Assembly: GCA_002402225.1 (NCBI GenBank)
Contig: NVVM01000008.1
Location: 41,346-47,588, forward strand
DNA: 6,243 nucleotides
Direction of reading: 5' to 3'
Source: Alphaproteobacteria bacterium
GTDB lineage: Bacteria > Pseudomonadota > Alphaproteobacteria > Sphingomonadales > Emcibacteraceae
Both the position numbers and the translations under genes were made by a program. Within the stretch, counting starts at the first letter, position 1; every line of letters starts with the position of its first letter. The notes beneath the pieces were generated by a model. That model searched no databases. It saw only the letters and a program-made list of their open reading frames with translations, and was not told the origin of the DNA. Positions 1 through 6,223 of the stretch are shown piece after piece.

Positions 1-535
1 CGGCGTTTACTGTCACGTCCGATGTGGTAACATCATTGGCGGCTTTAGGCATATCTTTCCAGATTTTCGCAAGTTCCGCATTTTCCGCACCTTCTTCAAA
101 CATCACGCCAACAACGGCCAGAGTACCGTCTTGGGCTTTATGAACAAAATGAACTTCTAGCGGGAAACTTTTACCATTAAGGGTATGCTCGCTTGGGGAA
201 TGGAAATGGAATTGCAACAGGTCATATTCTGCGCCTTCAGATTGCAAGCTACTTCCTGCGGCATAATTAAGCTGGATCGTGTGACCATTATTCACAACGT
301 TCACTTTTGTATCGTTATAATTTGTCTTTACCGCGCCGCCTTCAGCGTTCGGAACATCAATCGGTGATTGTTCTTTGCCGGTGCTGCATGTGGCAAATTC
401 AGGCGACAGGCTTCCCCAATGCTCTGGGCCGCCTGTCCCGGTATAACCCCATTGAGGCTTGCTCTCGTCAGAAGCATATGCCGCGCCAGTCGAAAATAAT
501 ATGGTTGCCGCTGCGGCAATGAAAAGTTTATTCAT
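1..535 (-). CDS. cah: Alpha-class carbonic anhydrase, exported; C-terminus cut by the window edge
   Basis: This gene encodes a periplasmic zinc enzyme that interconverts CO2 and bicarbonate. It starts at ATG 533-535 (minus strand) and 178 codons are visible before the left edge. Residues 1-21 (MNKLFIAAAATILFSTGAAYA) form a classic Sec signal peptide with an AYA cleavage motif. The mature part opens with the family's WGYTGTGGPEHWG segment (29-41). The Zn ligands are H110 and H112 in QFHFH and H129 in LEVHFVH. The alpha-class signature SEHTLNGKSFPLEVH spans 115-129, with E116 matching the gatekeeper Glu106 of human CA II. H85 in NNGHTIQ matches the proton-shuttle His64. C50 in the C-x(5)-QSPI region is the usual first half of the bacterial disulfide; its partner, and the Thr199 equivalent, lie outside the window. 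An AGGA ribosome-binding site lies 8 nt upstream of the ATG. Family assignment is very secure; the gene symbol is only the customary one for bacterial members. Confidence 0.95.
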   Translation of the reverse strand, partial: MNKLFIAAAATILFSTGAAYASDESKPQWGYTGTGGPEHWGSLSPEFATCSTGKEQSPIDVPNAEGGAVKTNYNDTKVNVVNNGHTIQLNYAAGSSLQSEGAEYDLLQFHFHSPSEHTLNGKSFPLEVHFVHKAQDGTLAVVGVMFEEGAENAELAKIWKDMPKAANDVTTSDVTVNA

Positions 536-543
536 TATGTTTA

Positions 544-568
544 TCCTGTAATGTTATAAAAAATTATA
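544..568 (-). promoter_or_regulatory. Probable -10 box and ribosome-binding site of the carbonic anhydrase gene
   Basis: Read on the minus strand, a perfect TATAAT hexamer lies at 563-568. A CAGGA Shine-Dalgarno sequence lies at 544-548, 8 nt before the ATG at 535. No good -35 hexamer sits 16-18 bp upstream; the best matches there are weak. If the -10 is real, the promoter probably needs an activator or is weak, and the transcript leader is only about 20-25 nt. This is inference from motif matching alone. Confidence 0.5.
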
Positions 569-602
569 GCCTGATTGTCGTATCTCGATTTCATTGAAAA
601 CA

Positions 603-619
603 TCTTAATCAACTTAAGA
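603..619. repeat. Inverted repeat TCTTAA-N5-TTAAGA upstream of the carbonic anhydrase promoter
   Basis: The arms TCTTAA (603-608) and TTAAGA (614-619) are perfect inverted repeats around a 5-bp centre (TCAAC). The element lies about 35-50 bp upstream of the TATAAT box, where an activator would normally bind. It is not followed by a T-run and is too AT-rich to be a terminator. It may be an operator half-site pair, but AT-rich DNA makes such short palindromes common. Confidence 0.3.
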
Positions 620-668
620 AATTTCACAAGTACATTCATAAAAATCGGTATAAACACATGCTACCAAG

Positions 669-684
669 AGGGGCCTAAACCCCT
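669..684 (-). terminator. Weak hairpin just after the recQ stop codon
   Basis: A 5-bp GC-rich stem, AGGGG (669-673) and CCCCT (680-684), with a 6-nt loop lies 10 nt downstream of the recQ stop codon at 695-697. Read in the recQ direction there is no U-tract after the hairpin (it continues CTTGG), so it is not a canonical intrinsic terminator. It may act as a 3'-end stabiliser or a weak or Rho-assisted stop between recQ and the downstream same-strand carbonic anhydrase gene. Confidence 0.35.
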
Positions 685-694
685 ATTGAATATT

Positions 695-2524
695 TCAGGA
701 ATTTTCCCTGATAACTTTCATAAATTTCTCCCCAAACTCTTTTAATTTGCTTGCGCCGACACCAAAAACATCCCCGAATTGATCAAGGGTTACGGGCTTG
801 TTCAATGCCATATCAATGAGGCTCTTATCCCTGAAGATAATATAAGCCGGTACGGATCGTTCTTTGGCAATTTCGGATCGAAGCGTTTTAAGGGCTTGAA
901 GCAACATCTCTGCTGCTTCTGGTAAGTCTGAAATGGGTTTATCACTGTTTTTTACTTTGCGCATCGCCTTTTTTAACTTCGCGTCCGGGCGATATCTGAA
1001 ATCAGCCTCACCTTTGAGCAGTAAAAAGCCTTGATCCGTAATTTTTAAGGAACCATACTGCATGTCAGAAACGATAAAACCCCGCGCCATCAATTGCCGC
1101 ACCAATGATTTCCATGCCGTAATATCCAAATCTTTGCCGGTGCCATATGTGGGCAACCGGTCGTGATTAAGCTGACGCGTTCGATCTGTTTCTTTGCCGG
1201 TTAAAATATCGATAATATATCCCGCGCCAAAATTCTGGCCGGTTTGATTGATTGTAGATATGAATTTCTGAGCTGTTTCTGTGGCTTCAACGGTTTCTCG
1301 CGGATTGTCACATAGATCACAATTGCCGCATTTGGTAAATTTTACGTCATCCCCGAAATAATGCAGCAAGGAAACACGGCGGCATTCCGGGGCTTCGGCA
1401 TAGGCAAGCAAGGCATTTAACCGCTGATGACCGCGATTTTTATGGTCATCCGCCGCATTTTCTTGATCAATGAACATGCGCCGCATGCGAATATCATCCA
1501 TACCATATAACATATGGGCGATGGCTGGCTTTCCATCACGCCCCGCGCGGCCAATCTCCTGATAATAGGCCTCGGGAGAAGCCGGAAGGTCGGTATGAAA
1601 CACAAAACGAATATCCGGCTTATCAATCCCCATACCAAAAGCAATGGTTGCCACCATAATCAAGTCCGGCTCTGTCATGAAGCGGTTCAGATTTTCTTCT
1701 CTTTGATCACCGGGCATACCGGCATGATAGGCCAGCGCATTATAGCCATGCTTAACCAGCGCCTCTGCCGCTTCCTGTGTTTTCTTGCGGGAAAGACAAT
1801 AGACAATGCCATTTTCTTTTTGTATTGCACCGCCATTCTGACGGCCCTGTAAAAACTGTAACAGCTGTTGTTTCCAGCCGTTTTTGATTTCCACATTCAA
1901 ATTAATATTGGGCCTGTCAAAACCGGCAAGATAGGTTTTTACATTTTGAGAGAAGATTTTTTCGCATATCTGCGCCCGGGTACCATGATCAGCCGTGGCT
2001 GTCAGGGCAATAATCGGAATGTCCGGAAATCTTTTATGCAAATGCGACAACCCTTCGTATTCCGGACGAAATGCTGCGCCCCACTGCGATATGCAATGGG
2101 CTTCATCAATGGCAAAATAATTAACCTTCAAGCCCGCAATGACGGCCAGCATCCGCTCGGTTAATAATTTCTCGGGAGACAGATATAGCAGTTTCAATGT
2201 ACCGTTTTTCATTCTGTGCCAGATATCCCGATTGTCTTCGAGGGAATTGCTCGAATTGATCGTCGCGGCCTCAATGCCCAGTATTTTCAGGGCTTCAACC
2301 TGATTTTGCATAAGGGAAATCAACGGTGATACAACAATGGTAAGCCCCGGCTTCATTAAGGCAGGTATTTGAAAACAAAGAGACTTGCCCGCCCCTGTCG
2401 GCATGACGGTAAGAATGTTTTTTCCCGCCGCGAAATCTGCGATGATTTCGGATTGTTCCCCCCGAAACTTATCGTAACCAAAGATGTTCTTTAATAGCTC
2501 ATGTGCAGAAAATTGATACATCAT
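695..2524 (-). CDS. recQ: ATP-dependent DNA helicase RecQ
   Basis: RecQ is a cytoplasmic 3'-5' superfamily 2 DNA helicase that acts in recombination, replication restart and suppression of illegitimate exchange. At 609 residues it has the full bacterial length. The domain order is complete. The helicase core has motif 0 (FGYDKFRGEQ, 15-24), motif I (MPTGAGKS, 41-48, Lys47), motif II DEAH (140-143), motif III ALTATA (173-178) and motif VI QEIGRAGRDG (322-331). The RecQ zinc cluster uses C381, C399, C402 and C405. An RQC winged helix follows at about 410-510, and an HRDC domain at about 535-605 (EIAKERSVPAYIIF, then KLKEFGEKFMKVI). One oddity is that the aromatic-rich loop reads SQWGAAFRPEY (146-156), where the family normally has His-Asp at the two Ala positions. 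Two ATGs are adjacent (2524 and 2521). The purine-rich AGGGGG at 2526-2531 lies only 1 nt from the first and 4 nt from the second, so the second may be the one used. Confidence 0.96.
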   Translation of the reverse strand: MMYQFSAHELLKNIFGYDKFRGEQSEIIADFAAGKNILTVMPTGAGKSLCFQIPALMKPGLTIVVSPLISLMQNQVEALKILGIEAATINSSNSLEDNRDIWHRMKNGTLKLLYLSPEKLLTERMLAVIAGLKVNYFAIDEAHCISQWGAAFRPEYEGLSHLHKRFPDIPIIALTATADHGTRAQICEKIFSQNVKTYLAGFDRPNINLNVEIKNGWKQQLLQFLQGRQNGGAIQKENGIVYCLSRKKTQEAAEALVKHGYNALAYHAGMPGDQREENLNRFMTEPDLIMVATIAFGMGIDKPDIRFVFHTDLPASPEAYYQEIGRAGRDGKPAIAHMLYGMDDIRMRRMFIDQENAADDHKNRGHQRLNALLAYAEAPECRRVSLLHYFGDDVKFTKCGNCDLCDNPRETVEATETAQKFISTINQTGQNFGAGYIIDILTGKETDRTRQLNHDRLPTYGTGKDLDITAWKSLVRQLMARGFIVSDMQYGSLKITDQGFLLLKGEADFRYRPDAKLKKAMRKVKNSDKPISDLPEAAEMLLQALKTLRSEIAKERSVPAYIIFRDKSLIDMALNKPVTLDQFGDVFGVGASKLKEFGEKFMKVIRENS

Positions 2525-2525
2525 A

Positions 2526-2531
2526 CCCCCT
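2526..2531 (-). promoter_or_regulatory. recQ ribosome-binding site, unusually close to the start
   Basis: Read on the minus strand the leader is CAGGGGGT followed by ATGATG. AGGGGGT resembles the AGGAGGT Shine-Dalgarno with a G that can wobble-pair. The gap is 1 nt to the first ATG and 4 nt to the second, both shorter than usual. This favours the second ATG (2519-2521) and suggests modest translation. No convincing -35/-10 pair for recQ could be picked out upstream. Confidence 0.55.
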
Positions 2532-2551
2532 GATTTTATACCAATAGACTA

Positions 2552-2579
2552 TATGATATTGCGGTATCTTTCTATCATA
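2552..2579. repeat. Spaced inverted repeat TATGATA-N14-TATCATA upstream of recQ
   Basis: TATGATA (2552-2558) and TATCATA (2573-2579) are perfect 7-bp inverted repeats. Their centres are 21 bp apart, which is two helical turns. They lie 28-55 bp upstream of the recQ start, inside the region that must hold its promoter. The geometry suits a dimeric repressor or activator, but no regulator can be named. The surrounding DNA is AT-rich, so chance is possible. Confidence 0.3.
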
Positions 2580-2652
2580 AACACCACTTACTTAAAAATT
2601 TATTCTCGCCAAAATCAAGCCAAAATTTTGCGCCTGAAATATAATTATTTTA

Positions 2653-2680
2653 TTGACTAAATCATTTTCATCATTATCAT
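2653..2680 (+). promoter_or_regulatory. Sigma-70-like promoter of the chemoreceptor gene
   Basis: TTGACT (2653-2658, 5/6 match to TTGACA) is followed after 16 bp by TATCAT (2675-2680, 5/6 match to TATAAT). Transcription would begin near 2687, giving a leader of about 75 nt before the ATG at 2764. The spacer and -10 lie in a run of TCAT repeats (2662-2692). I saw no sigma-28-type (TAAA-N15-GCCGATAA) flagellar promoter in this gap. That suggests housekeeping rather than flagellar-class control, which is an inference. Confidence 0.55.
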
Positions 2681-2750
2681 CATTTTAATCATTTTTTAAC
2701 TTGTCGGTTCGTATATTCAGATGAGTAACGGTGATTTATCAAAATAGTAA

Positions 2751-2755
2751 AAAGG
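2751..2755 (+). promoter_or_regulatory. Ribosome-binding site that decides the chemoreceptor start
   Basis: AAAGG at 2751-2755 lies 8 nt upstream of ATG 2764-2766. An in-frame GTG at 2731 would add 11 residues ([11 protein letters not shown]), but it would place this Shine-Dalgarno inside the coding region. It also has only a weak GAG upstream of its own. The ATG gives a receptor that begins just before its first membrane helix, as is normal for the family. Confidence 0.65.
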
Positions 2756-2763
2756 TATTAAAA

Positions 2764-4614
2764 ATGTTTGAGTTATTATACAGGTTACGCTTCTCGCACC
2801 GCATTATATCCATGGTGGTTATATCACTGATCGGGTTAATCATATTATCTTCTATCATGCTCTATCAGCTGACCAGTATAAGCGGAAAAATCAAAGATAT
2901 CACCAATCAGGATATGCCGTTGACAACCCTTATCTCGCAAATAACATTTCAACAGCTTGGGCAGGCCGTTTTATTTGAAAGAGCGCTTTATCAATCAACT
3001 GAAATAAATATTGATCCACAGGCTGCCGCCTATTTTCGGGAAACGGTCACTAAATTTACCGAATTGTCACATATCGTGGATGGAGACATCAAAAAAGCAG
3101 AAGAAAAATTATCCGGATTCTCGGAAAATACCCATAATGAAATAGCAAGAATAGAGTTTTCTGCCCTATTAGAAACTTTTCAAAATATAGAGAACGAGCA
3201 TAAAACCTATGAAACTTCGGCGTTAGAGATTTTAAACAACATAGAAAAAAATAACGTTAAACCAGACAGGGCAACTGTTCACAAAATTGAGCTGCTGGAA
3301 GATAATATTGATCAAGAATTAACAAAGGCCCTCACAAAAATCAAAAAATTCACCAATAATGCTATTATCTTTGTGGAAGATGCTGAAAATACCGCAATTA
3401 CCTTAATCACAATTCTATCTTTAACTATTTTAGCCATTGTTGCTATCGCCGCATATTACATAACGCTTTCAATCATTACGCCGGTCAATCATATGACAGA
3501 CGCGATAAAAAACCTTGAAAGCAACGATTTGGACAAGAAAATTGACAGCTACCCTGCCAATACTGAAATAGGGCAAATGGCCATCGGATTATCCAGCCTG
3601 CAAAATAGCCTGAAAGAGGCCGTCAAGATGCGTGAAAAAATCAAACAAACCGAAATTACCCAGCAAAAGGAAAAAGATGACCGCCTCCGGCAAGAAGAAG
3701 AAAAACGGGAAGCCCTCCATTTAATAGAGCTGGAAGAAAGTAAAAAAGCTGCGGAGACGACAGCAGCCATGAAAAATTTGGTCACAACATTCGAAGAAAA
3801 AATTGGTCAGGTTCTCTCATTTGTATCTTCCGCGTCCAATGAACTGGAAAGCACGGCCCAAAGTATGACATCAACGGCATCGGATATTAACGCTCAATCA
3901 ACAGAAGTAGAGAATGTGGCAGACGAAATGTCACATAATGTGCAGACCGTGGCCAGTGCCACCGAAGAGATGACGGCATCCATACAGGAAATATCCGCGC
4001 AGATGGAAAAGTCCAATCAGGTCGCGCAGGATGCCCTGACTGTTGCACAAAGTACCAGCCAGACAATGCAGGATCTGGAACAGGCCTCACAAAGCATTTC
4101 AGAAGTCGTCAGCCTGATCAATGATATTGCAGAGCAAACAAACCTGCTTGCCCTGAATGCCACCATAGAAGCCGCGCGGGCCGGCGAATCCGGAAAAGGA
4201 TTTGCCGTTGTCGCCTCAGAAGTGAAATCATTGGCCAGCCAGACAAGTGATGCCACGCAAAATATCTATGAACAAATTCAAGCGGTTCAAAAAAGAACAG
4301 AGCAGGCATCAGCATCCATCGCCAATATATGCACCGCTGTTGAACAATCCGCAGAATATGCGTCATCTACGGCCATTGCCGTCCAGCAACAGCAGGCCGC
4401 AACCACTGAAATTTCCACCAGTATTCAGGCCGTATCAAAAAGCGCCCAGAATGTAAGCGACATTATCCATAAAGTCTCCGAGGGCTCCAGCCATACGCTG
4501 GAGGCATCATCCAATGTGTTGGAAACGGCGAAGAATATGACCGAAAATTCCTTCGTGCTGAAAGACTCTGTCGATCAGTTCCTCAGCGACATGACTGCCG
4601 TAAGCAAGGGCTAA
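2764..4614 (+). CDS. Methyl-accepting chemotaxis protein (transmembrane chemoreceptor)
   Basis: This 616-residue inner-membrane receptor would sense a ligand outside the cytoplasm and control the CheA kinase through CheW. It has a short cytoplasmic N-terminus and a first membrane helix at about 14-36. A helical periplasmic domain follows at about 37-208, probably a four-helix bundle, beginning [20 protein letters not shown]. The second membrane helix is at about 209-236, then a HAMP domain with its conserved Pro239. A highly charged coiled coil (about 288-335, rich in K/E/Q) leads into the signalling domain (about 340-610). The hairpin tip is diagnostic: [18 protein letters not shown] (458-475), then [15 protein letters not shown]. 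Candidate methylation sites are E401/E402 in [13 protein letters not shown] and the region around E549. The C-terminus (TAVSKG) has no NWETF-like tether for CheR/CheB. No che gene lies nearby, so it is an orphan receptor of unknown ligand. It runs convergent with the RNA helicase gene. Confidence 0.95.
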   Translation: MFELLYRLRFSHRIISMVVISLIGLIILSSIMLYQLTSISGKIKDITNQDMPLTTLISQITFQQLGQAVLFERALYQSTEINIDPQAAAYFRETVTKFTELSHIVDGDIKKAEEKLSGFSENTHNEIARIEFSALLETFQNIENEHKTYETSALEILNNIEKNNVKPDRATVHKIELLEDNIDQELTKALTKIKKFTNNAIIFVEDAENTAITLITILSLTILAIVAIAAYYITLSIITPVNHMTDAIKNLESNDLDKKIDSYPANTEIGQMAIGLSSLQNSLKEAVKMREKIKQTEITQQKEKDDRLRQEEEKREALHLIELEESKKAAETTAAMKNLVTTFEEKIGQVLSFVSSASNELESTAQSMTSTASDINAQSTEVENVADEMSHNVQTVASATEEMTASIQEISAQMEKSNQVAQDALTVAQSTSQTMQDLEQASQSISEVVSLINDIAEQTNLLALNATIEAARAGESGKGFAVVASEVKSLASQTSDATQNIYEQIQAVQKRTEQASASIANICTAVEQSAEYASSTAIAVQQQQAATTEISTSIQAVSKSAQNVSDIIHKVSEGSSHTLEASSNVLETAKNMTENSFVLKDSVDQFLSDMTAVSKG

Positions 4615-4619
4615 ACCCT
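4607..4619 (+). terminator. Small hairpin overlapping the chemoreceptor stop codon
   Basis: AGGG (4607-4610) and CCCT (4616-4619) can pair across CTAAA, which contains the TAA stop codon (4612-4614). The stem is only 4 bp and no T-run follows, so it is a poor intrinsic terminator. The gap to the convergent RNA helicase gene is just 35 bp (4615-4649) and holds no better candidate. Its only other structure is a direct repeat of AACTGGC (4628-4634 and 4640-4646). Transcripts from the two sides probably overlap at their 3' ends. Confidence 0.2.
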
Positions 4620-4649
4620 ATTCAGAGAACTGGCACAAAAACTGGCCCC

Positions 4650-5984
4650 TTAGCGATTAAGGTTTGCGGGGCGGCCTTTTCGTTGGTTTCTGCCCGCATT
4701 GCCGCCGCCGGATTTAGCCCCGCCTGATTTAGGTTGCTTTATTCGTCGGTTGGCTTTGTGTTTGCCCGCGTTACTGCGCCGGCTGGGCTGGGCCCTGCGC
4801 GGGTCAATCCTCGTGTCATCATCATCCCCGGCGGGCATGCCGATCCCCTCAAAATGGAAGGGATGCTCAACCATCAGCGGGACTTTCTGGCGGATAATCT
4901 TTTCAATATCGCGCAGGTAATCCCGCTCTTCATGATCACAAAATGATAAAGATATTCCCGTTGCGCCGGCCCGCGCCGTACGGCCAATACGATGCACATA
5001 GCTTTCCGGCTCATTCGGCAAATCAAAATTTATAACATGGGTAACCCCGTCAACATCAATGCCGCGCGCGGCCACATCAGTAGCCACAAGAGCCCGAATT
5101 TGGCCAGAGCGAAATGCATTAAGGGCCTTTTGGCGGGCATTCTGCGATTTATTACCATGAATGGCGCCAGAGCTGATACCCCGTTTTTCAAGATGAAGGG
5201 CGACCCGGTTAGCCCCGTGTTTTGTCCGGGTAAAGATCAACACCCGTTTGATGCTGGCATCTTTAAGCATATGAACAAGTAAATCACGTTTTCGGCTTTT
5301 AGGTACCATGAGAACATGCTGCTTGACCTTTTCCGCCGTTGTTGCCCCTGGATCGACTTCAACGCGAACAGGATTATGAAGAATGCTGTTCGCCAGCTTT
5401 TCTACTGTCTTCGGCATGGTCGCAGAAAACATGACCGTCTGGCGCTTCTTCGGCAGATAAGCGATAATTTTTTTGATATCGCGAATAAACCCCATATCAA
5501 GCATACGATCCGCTTCATCCAGAACCAGAAATTCCACTTGCGACAAATCAATATGACGCTGATTGGTCAAATCAAGCAAACGTCCCGGTGTCGCAATCAA
5601 TATATCAACGCCTGCCAGCATGGATTTAATTTGCGGTTTGGACGAAGCCCCGCCATAAACCAGCGCAATACGCAAATGGAGATATTTCGTGTAAGCCCGA
5701 ATATTTTCGGCAATCTGTACCGCCAGTTCCCGCGTCGGCGCAAGGATCAGGGAACGGGCGACTTTTGGATTACGCCTGCCTTCGCCTTTCAACAGCATTT
5801 GAATGATCGGCAAAGAGAAGGCCGCCGTTTTACCGGTTCCCGTCTGGGCAATCGCGATCAAGTCCTTGCCTTCCAGCACATTTGGGATAGCGCGGCGCTG
5901 GATCGGCGTCATTTCTGTATAACCCCCCTCTTCCACAGCACGAAGAATGGCATCACGCAGGCCGAGATCCGCAAATTTACTCAT
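4650..5984 (-). CDS. rhlE: DEAD-box ATP-dependent RNA helicase, RhlE type
   Basis: This cytoplasmic enzyme unwinds short RNA duplexes, and the family acts in ribosome assembly, mRNA decay and cold growth. All motifs are intact in its 444 residues. These are the Q motif (F4, then Y22 and TPIQ at 26-29), motif I AQTGTGKT (46-53), Ia PTREL (83-87), Ib TPGR (132-135) and II DEAD (156-159). They continue with III SAT (187-189), V TDVAARGID (302-310) and VI HRIGRTARAG (331-340). The GGASSKPQIKSMLAGVDILI segment and the single-domain-pair core followed by a basic tail fit RhlE better than DeaD or SrmB. The tail (about 390-444) is rich in Arg, Lys, Gly and Asn (SGGAKSGGGNAGRNQRKGRP), and is probably a disordered RNA-binding extension preceded by an acidic DDDD patch (387-390). 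Translation starts at ATG 5982-5984 with a weak TGGAA 8 nt upstream. The RhlE sub-assignment is less certain than the DEAD-box call. Confidence 0.93.
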   Translation of the reverse strand: MSKFADLGLRDAILRAVEEGGYTEMTPIQRRAIPNVLEGKDLIAIAQTGTGKTAAFSLPIIQMLLKGEGRRNPKVARSLILAPTRELAVQIAENIRAYTKYLHLRIALVYGGASSKPQIKSMLAGVDILIATPGRLLDLTNQRHIDLSQVEFLVLDEADRMLDMGFIRDIKKIIAYLPKKRQTVMFSATMPKTVEKLANSILHNPVRVEVDPGATTAEKVKQHVLMVPKSRKRDLLVHMLKDASIKRVLIFTRTKHGANRVALHLEKRGISSGAIHGNKSQNARQKALNAFRSGQIRALVATDVAARGIDVDGVTHVINFDLPNEPESYVHRIGRTARAGATGISLSFCDHEERDYLRDIEKIIRQKVPLMVEHPFHFEGIGMPAGDDDDTRIDPRRAQPSRRSNAGKHKANRRIKQPKSGGAKSGGGNAGRNQRKGRPANLNR

Positions 5985-6212
5985 TTAGTTTTTCCAGTTA
6001 TATGCGGCCCGCGACACAGAGAAATAAATACACGGCCCTTGTTTAAAGCCGTTACCTATCACCCAACAATAAAATAGTCAATAAACTAAGCCCATAGGCC
6101 ACGGAACGATAAAAAGCAAAAAATAATCTTTTTCATAATATACAGCTATACTTGCCTTTCTTTTACATAGGTATATTCTAATATAGTGTTATTACCGCAG
6201 AGTGCTTGCATT
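5985..6212. other. Intergenic region upstream of the RNA helicase gene
   Basis: I see no gene in this AT-rich stretch. On the minus strand it must hold the promoter and leader of the RNA helicase gene. There is a TTGACT hexamer at 6076-6081, a 5/6 match to a -35 box, but the sequence 16-18 bp downstream (TAGGTA at 6053-6058) is a poor -10 box. Several -10-like words (TATACT 6147-6152, TATAGT 6182-6187) occur on the plus strand without good -35 partners. Any of these could serve a divergent plus-strand gene starting at the right edge. Confidence 0.5.
6032..6052 (-). promoter_or_regulatory. Possible stem-loop or operator in the RNA helicase leader
   Basis: Read on the minus strand, ACGGC (6048-6052) and GCCGT (6032-6036) are perfect inverted repeats around an 11-nt centre, about 48 nt before the start codon. 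If transcription starts upstream of it, this would be a 5'-leader hairpin, a common place for control of RNA helicase genes. If transcription starts at the TTGACT-linked position it would overlap the start site instead. Evidence is limited to the pairing itself. Confidence 0.25.
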
Positions 6213-6223
6213 ATGATTAATGC
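6208..6223. repeat. Palindrome GCATTA-TGAT-TAATGC at the right edge
   Basis: GCATTA (6208-6213) and TAATGC (6218-6223) form a perfect 6-bp inverted repeat with a 4-bp centre. A candidate plus-strand ATG (6213-6215) falls inside it. It could be an operator covering a start region or simply a chance palindrome. No coding sequence that it might terminate ends immediately before it on the plus strand. Confidence 0.35.

Noticed and set aside
185..522. Short open frames on both strands over the left edge
   Set aside because: The true gene is the minus-strand carbonic anhydrase frame, open past the edge. It has a signal peptide and all visible zinc ligands. The others are shadows.
372..1201. Eleven-base word TCTTTGCCGGT repeated three times (near 372, 1131 and 1191), suggestive of an uptake or Chi-like sequence
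   Set aside because: Each copy encodes T-G-K-D/E in frame (ACC GGC AAA GA-). It is explained by a common peptide and shared codon choice in two genes.
1514..1852. Plus-strand open frames inside recQ (including 1868-2164)
   Set aside because: They are opposite-strand shadows of the conserved RecQ core and have no motif or ribosome-binding site of their own.
2731..2763. Upstream GTG start for the chemoreceptor
   Set aside because: It has a poor ribosome-binding site, and the good AAAGG lies 8 nt before the ATG at 2764.
4628..4646. Direct repeat AACTGGC twice between the convergent genes
   Set aside because: Seven bases repeated once in a 35-bp gap carry no further signal and form no hairpin or target-site context.
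695..5984. A DNA helicase, chemoreceptor and RNA helicase side by side as a possible defence or novel system
   Set aside because: All three are standard housekeeping families with separate promoters and opposing directions. There is no nuclease, effector, toxin or mobile gene among them.
5316..6077. A 253-codon open frame on the plus strand
   Set aside because: It lies antisense to the RNA helicase gene, whose every motif is intact. Its translation has no recognisable domain and is rich in Arg, His and Asn, as expected of a shadow frame.
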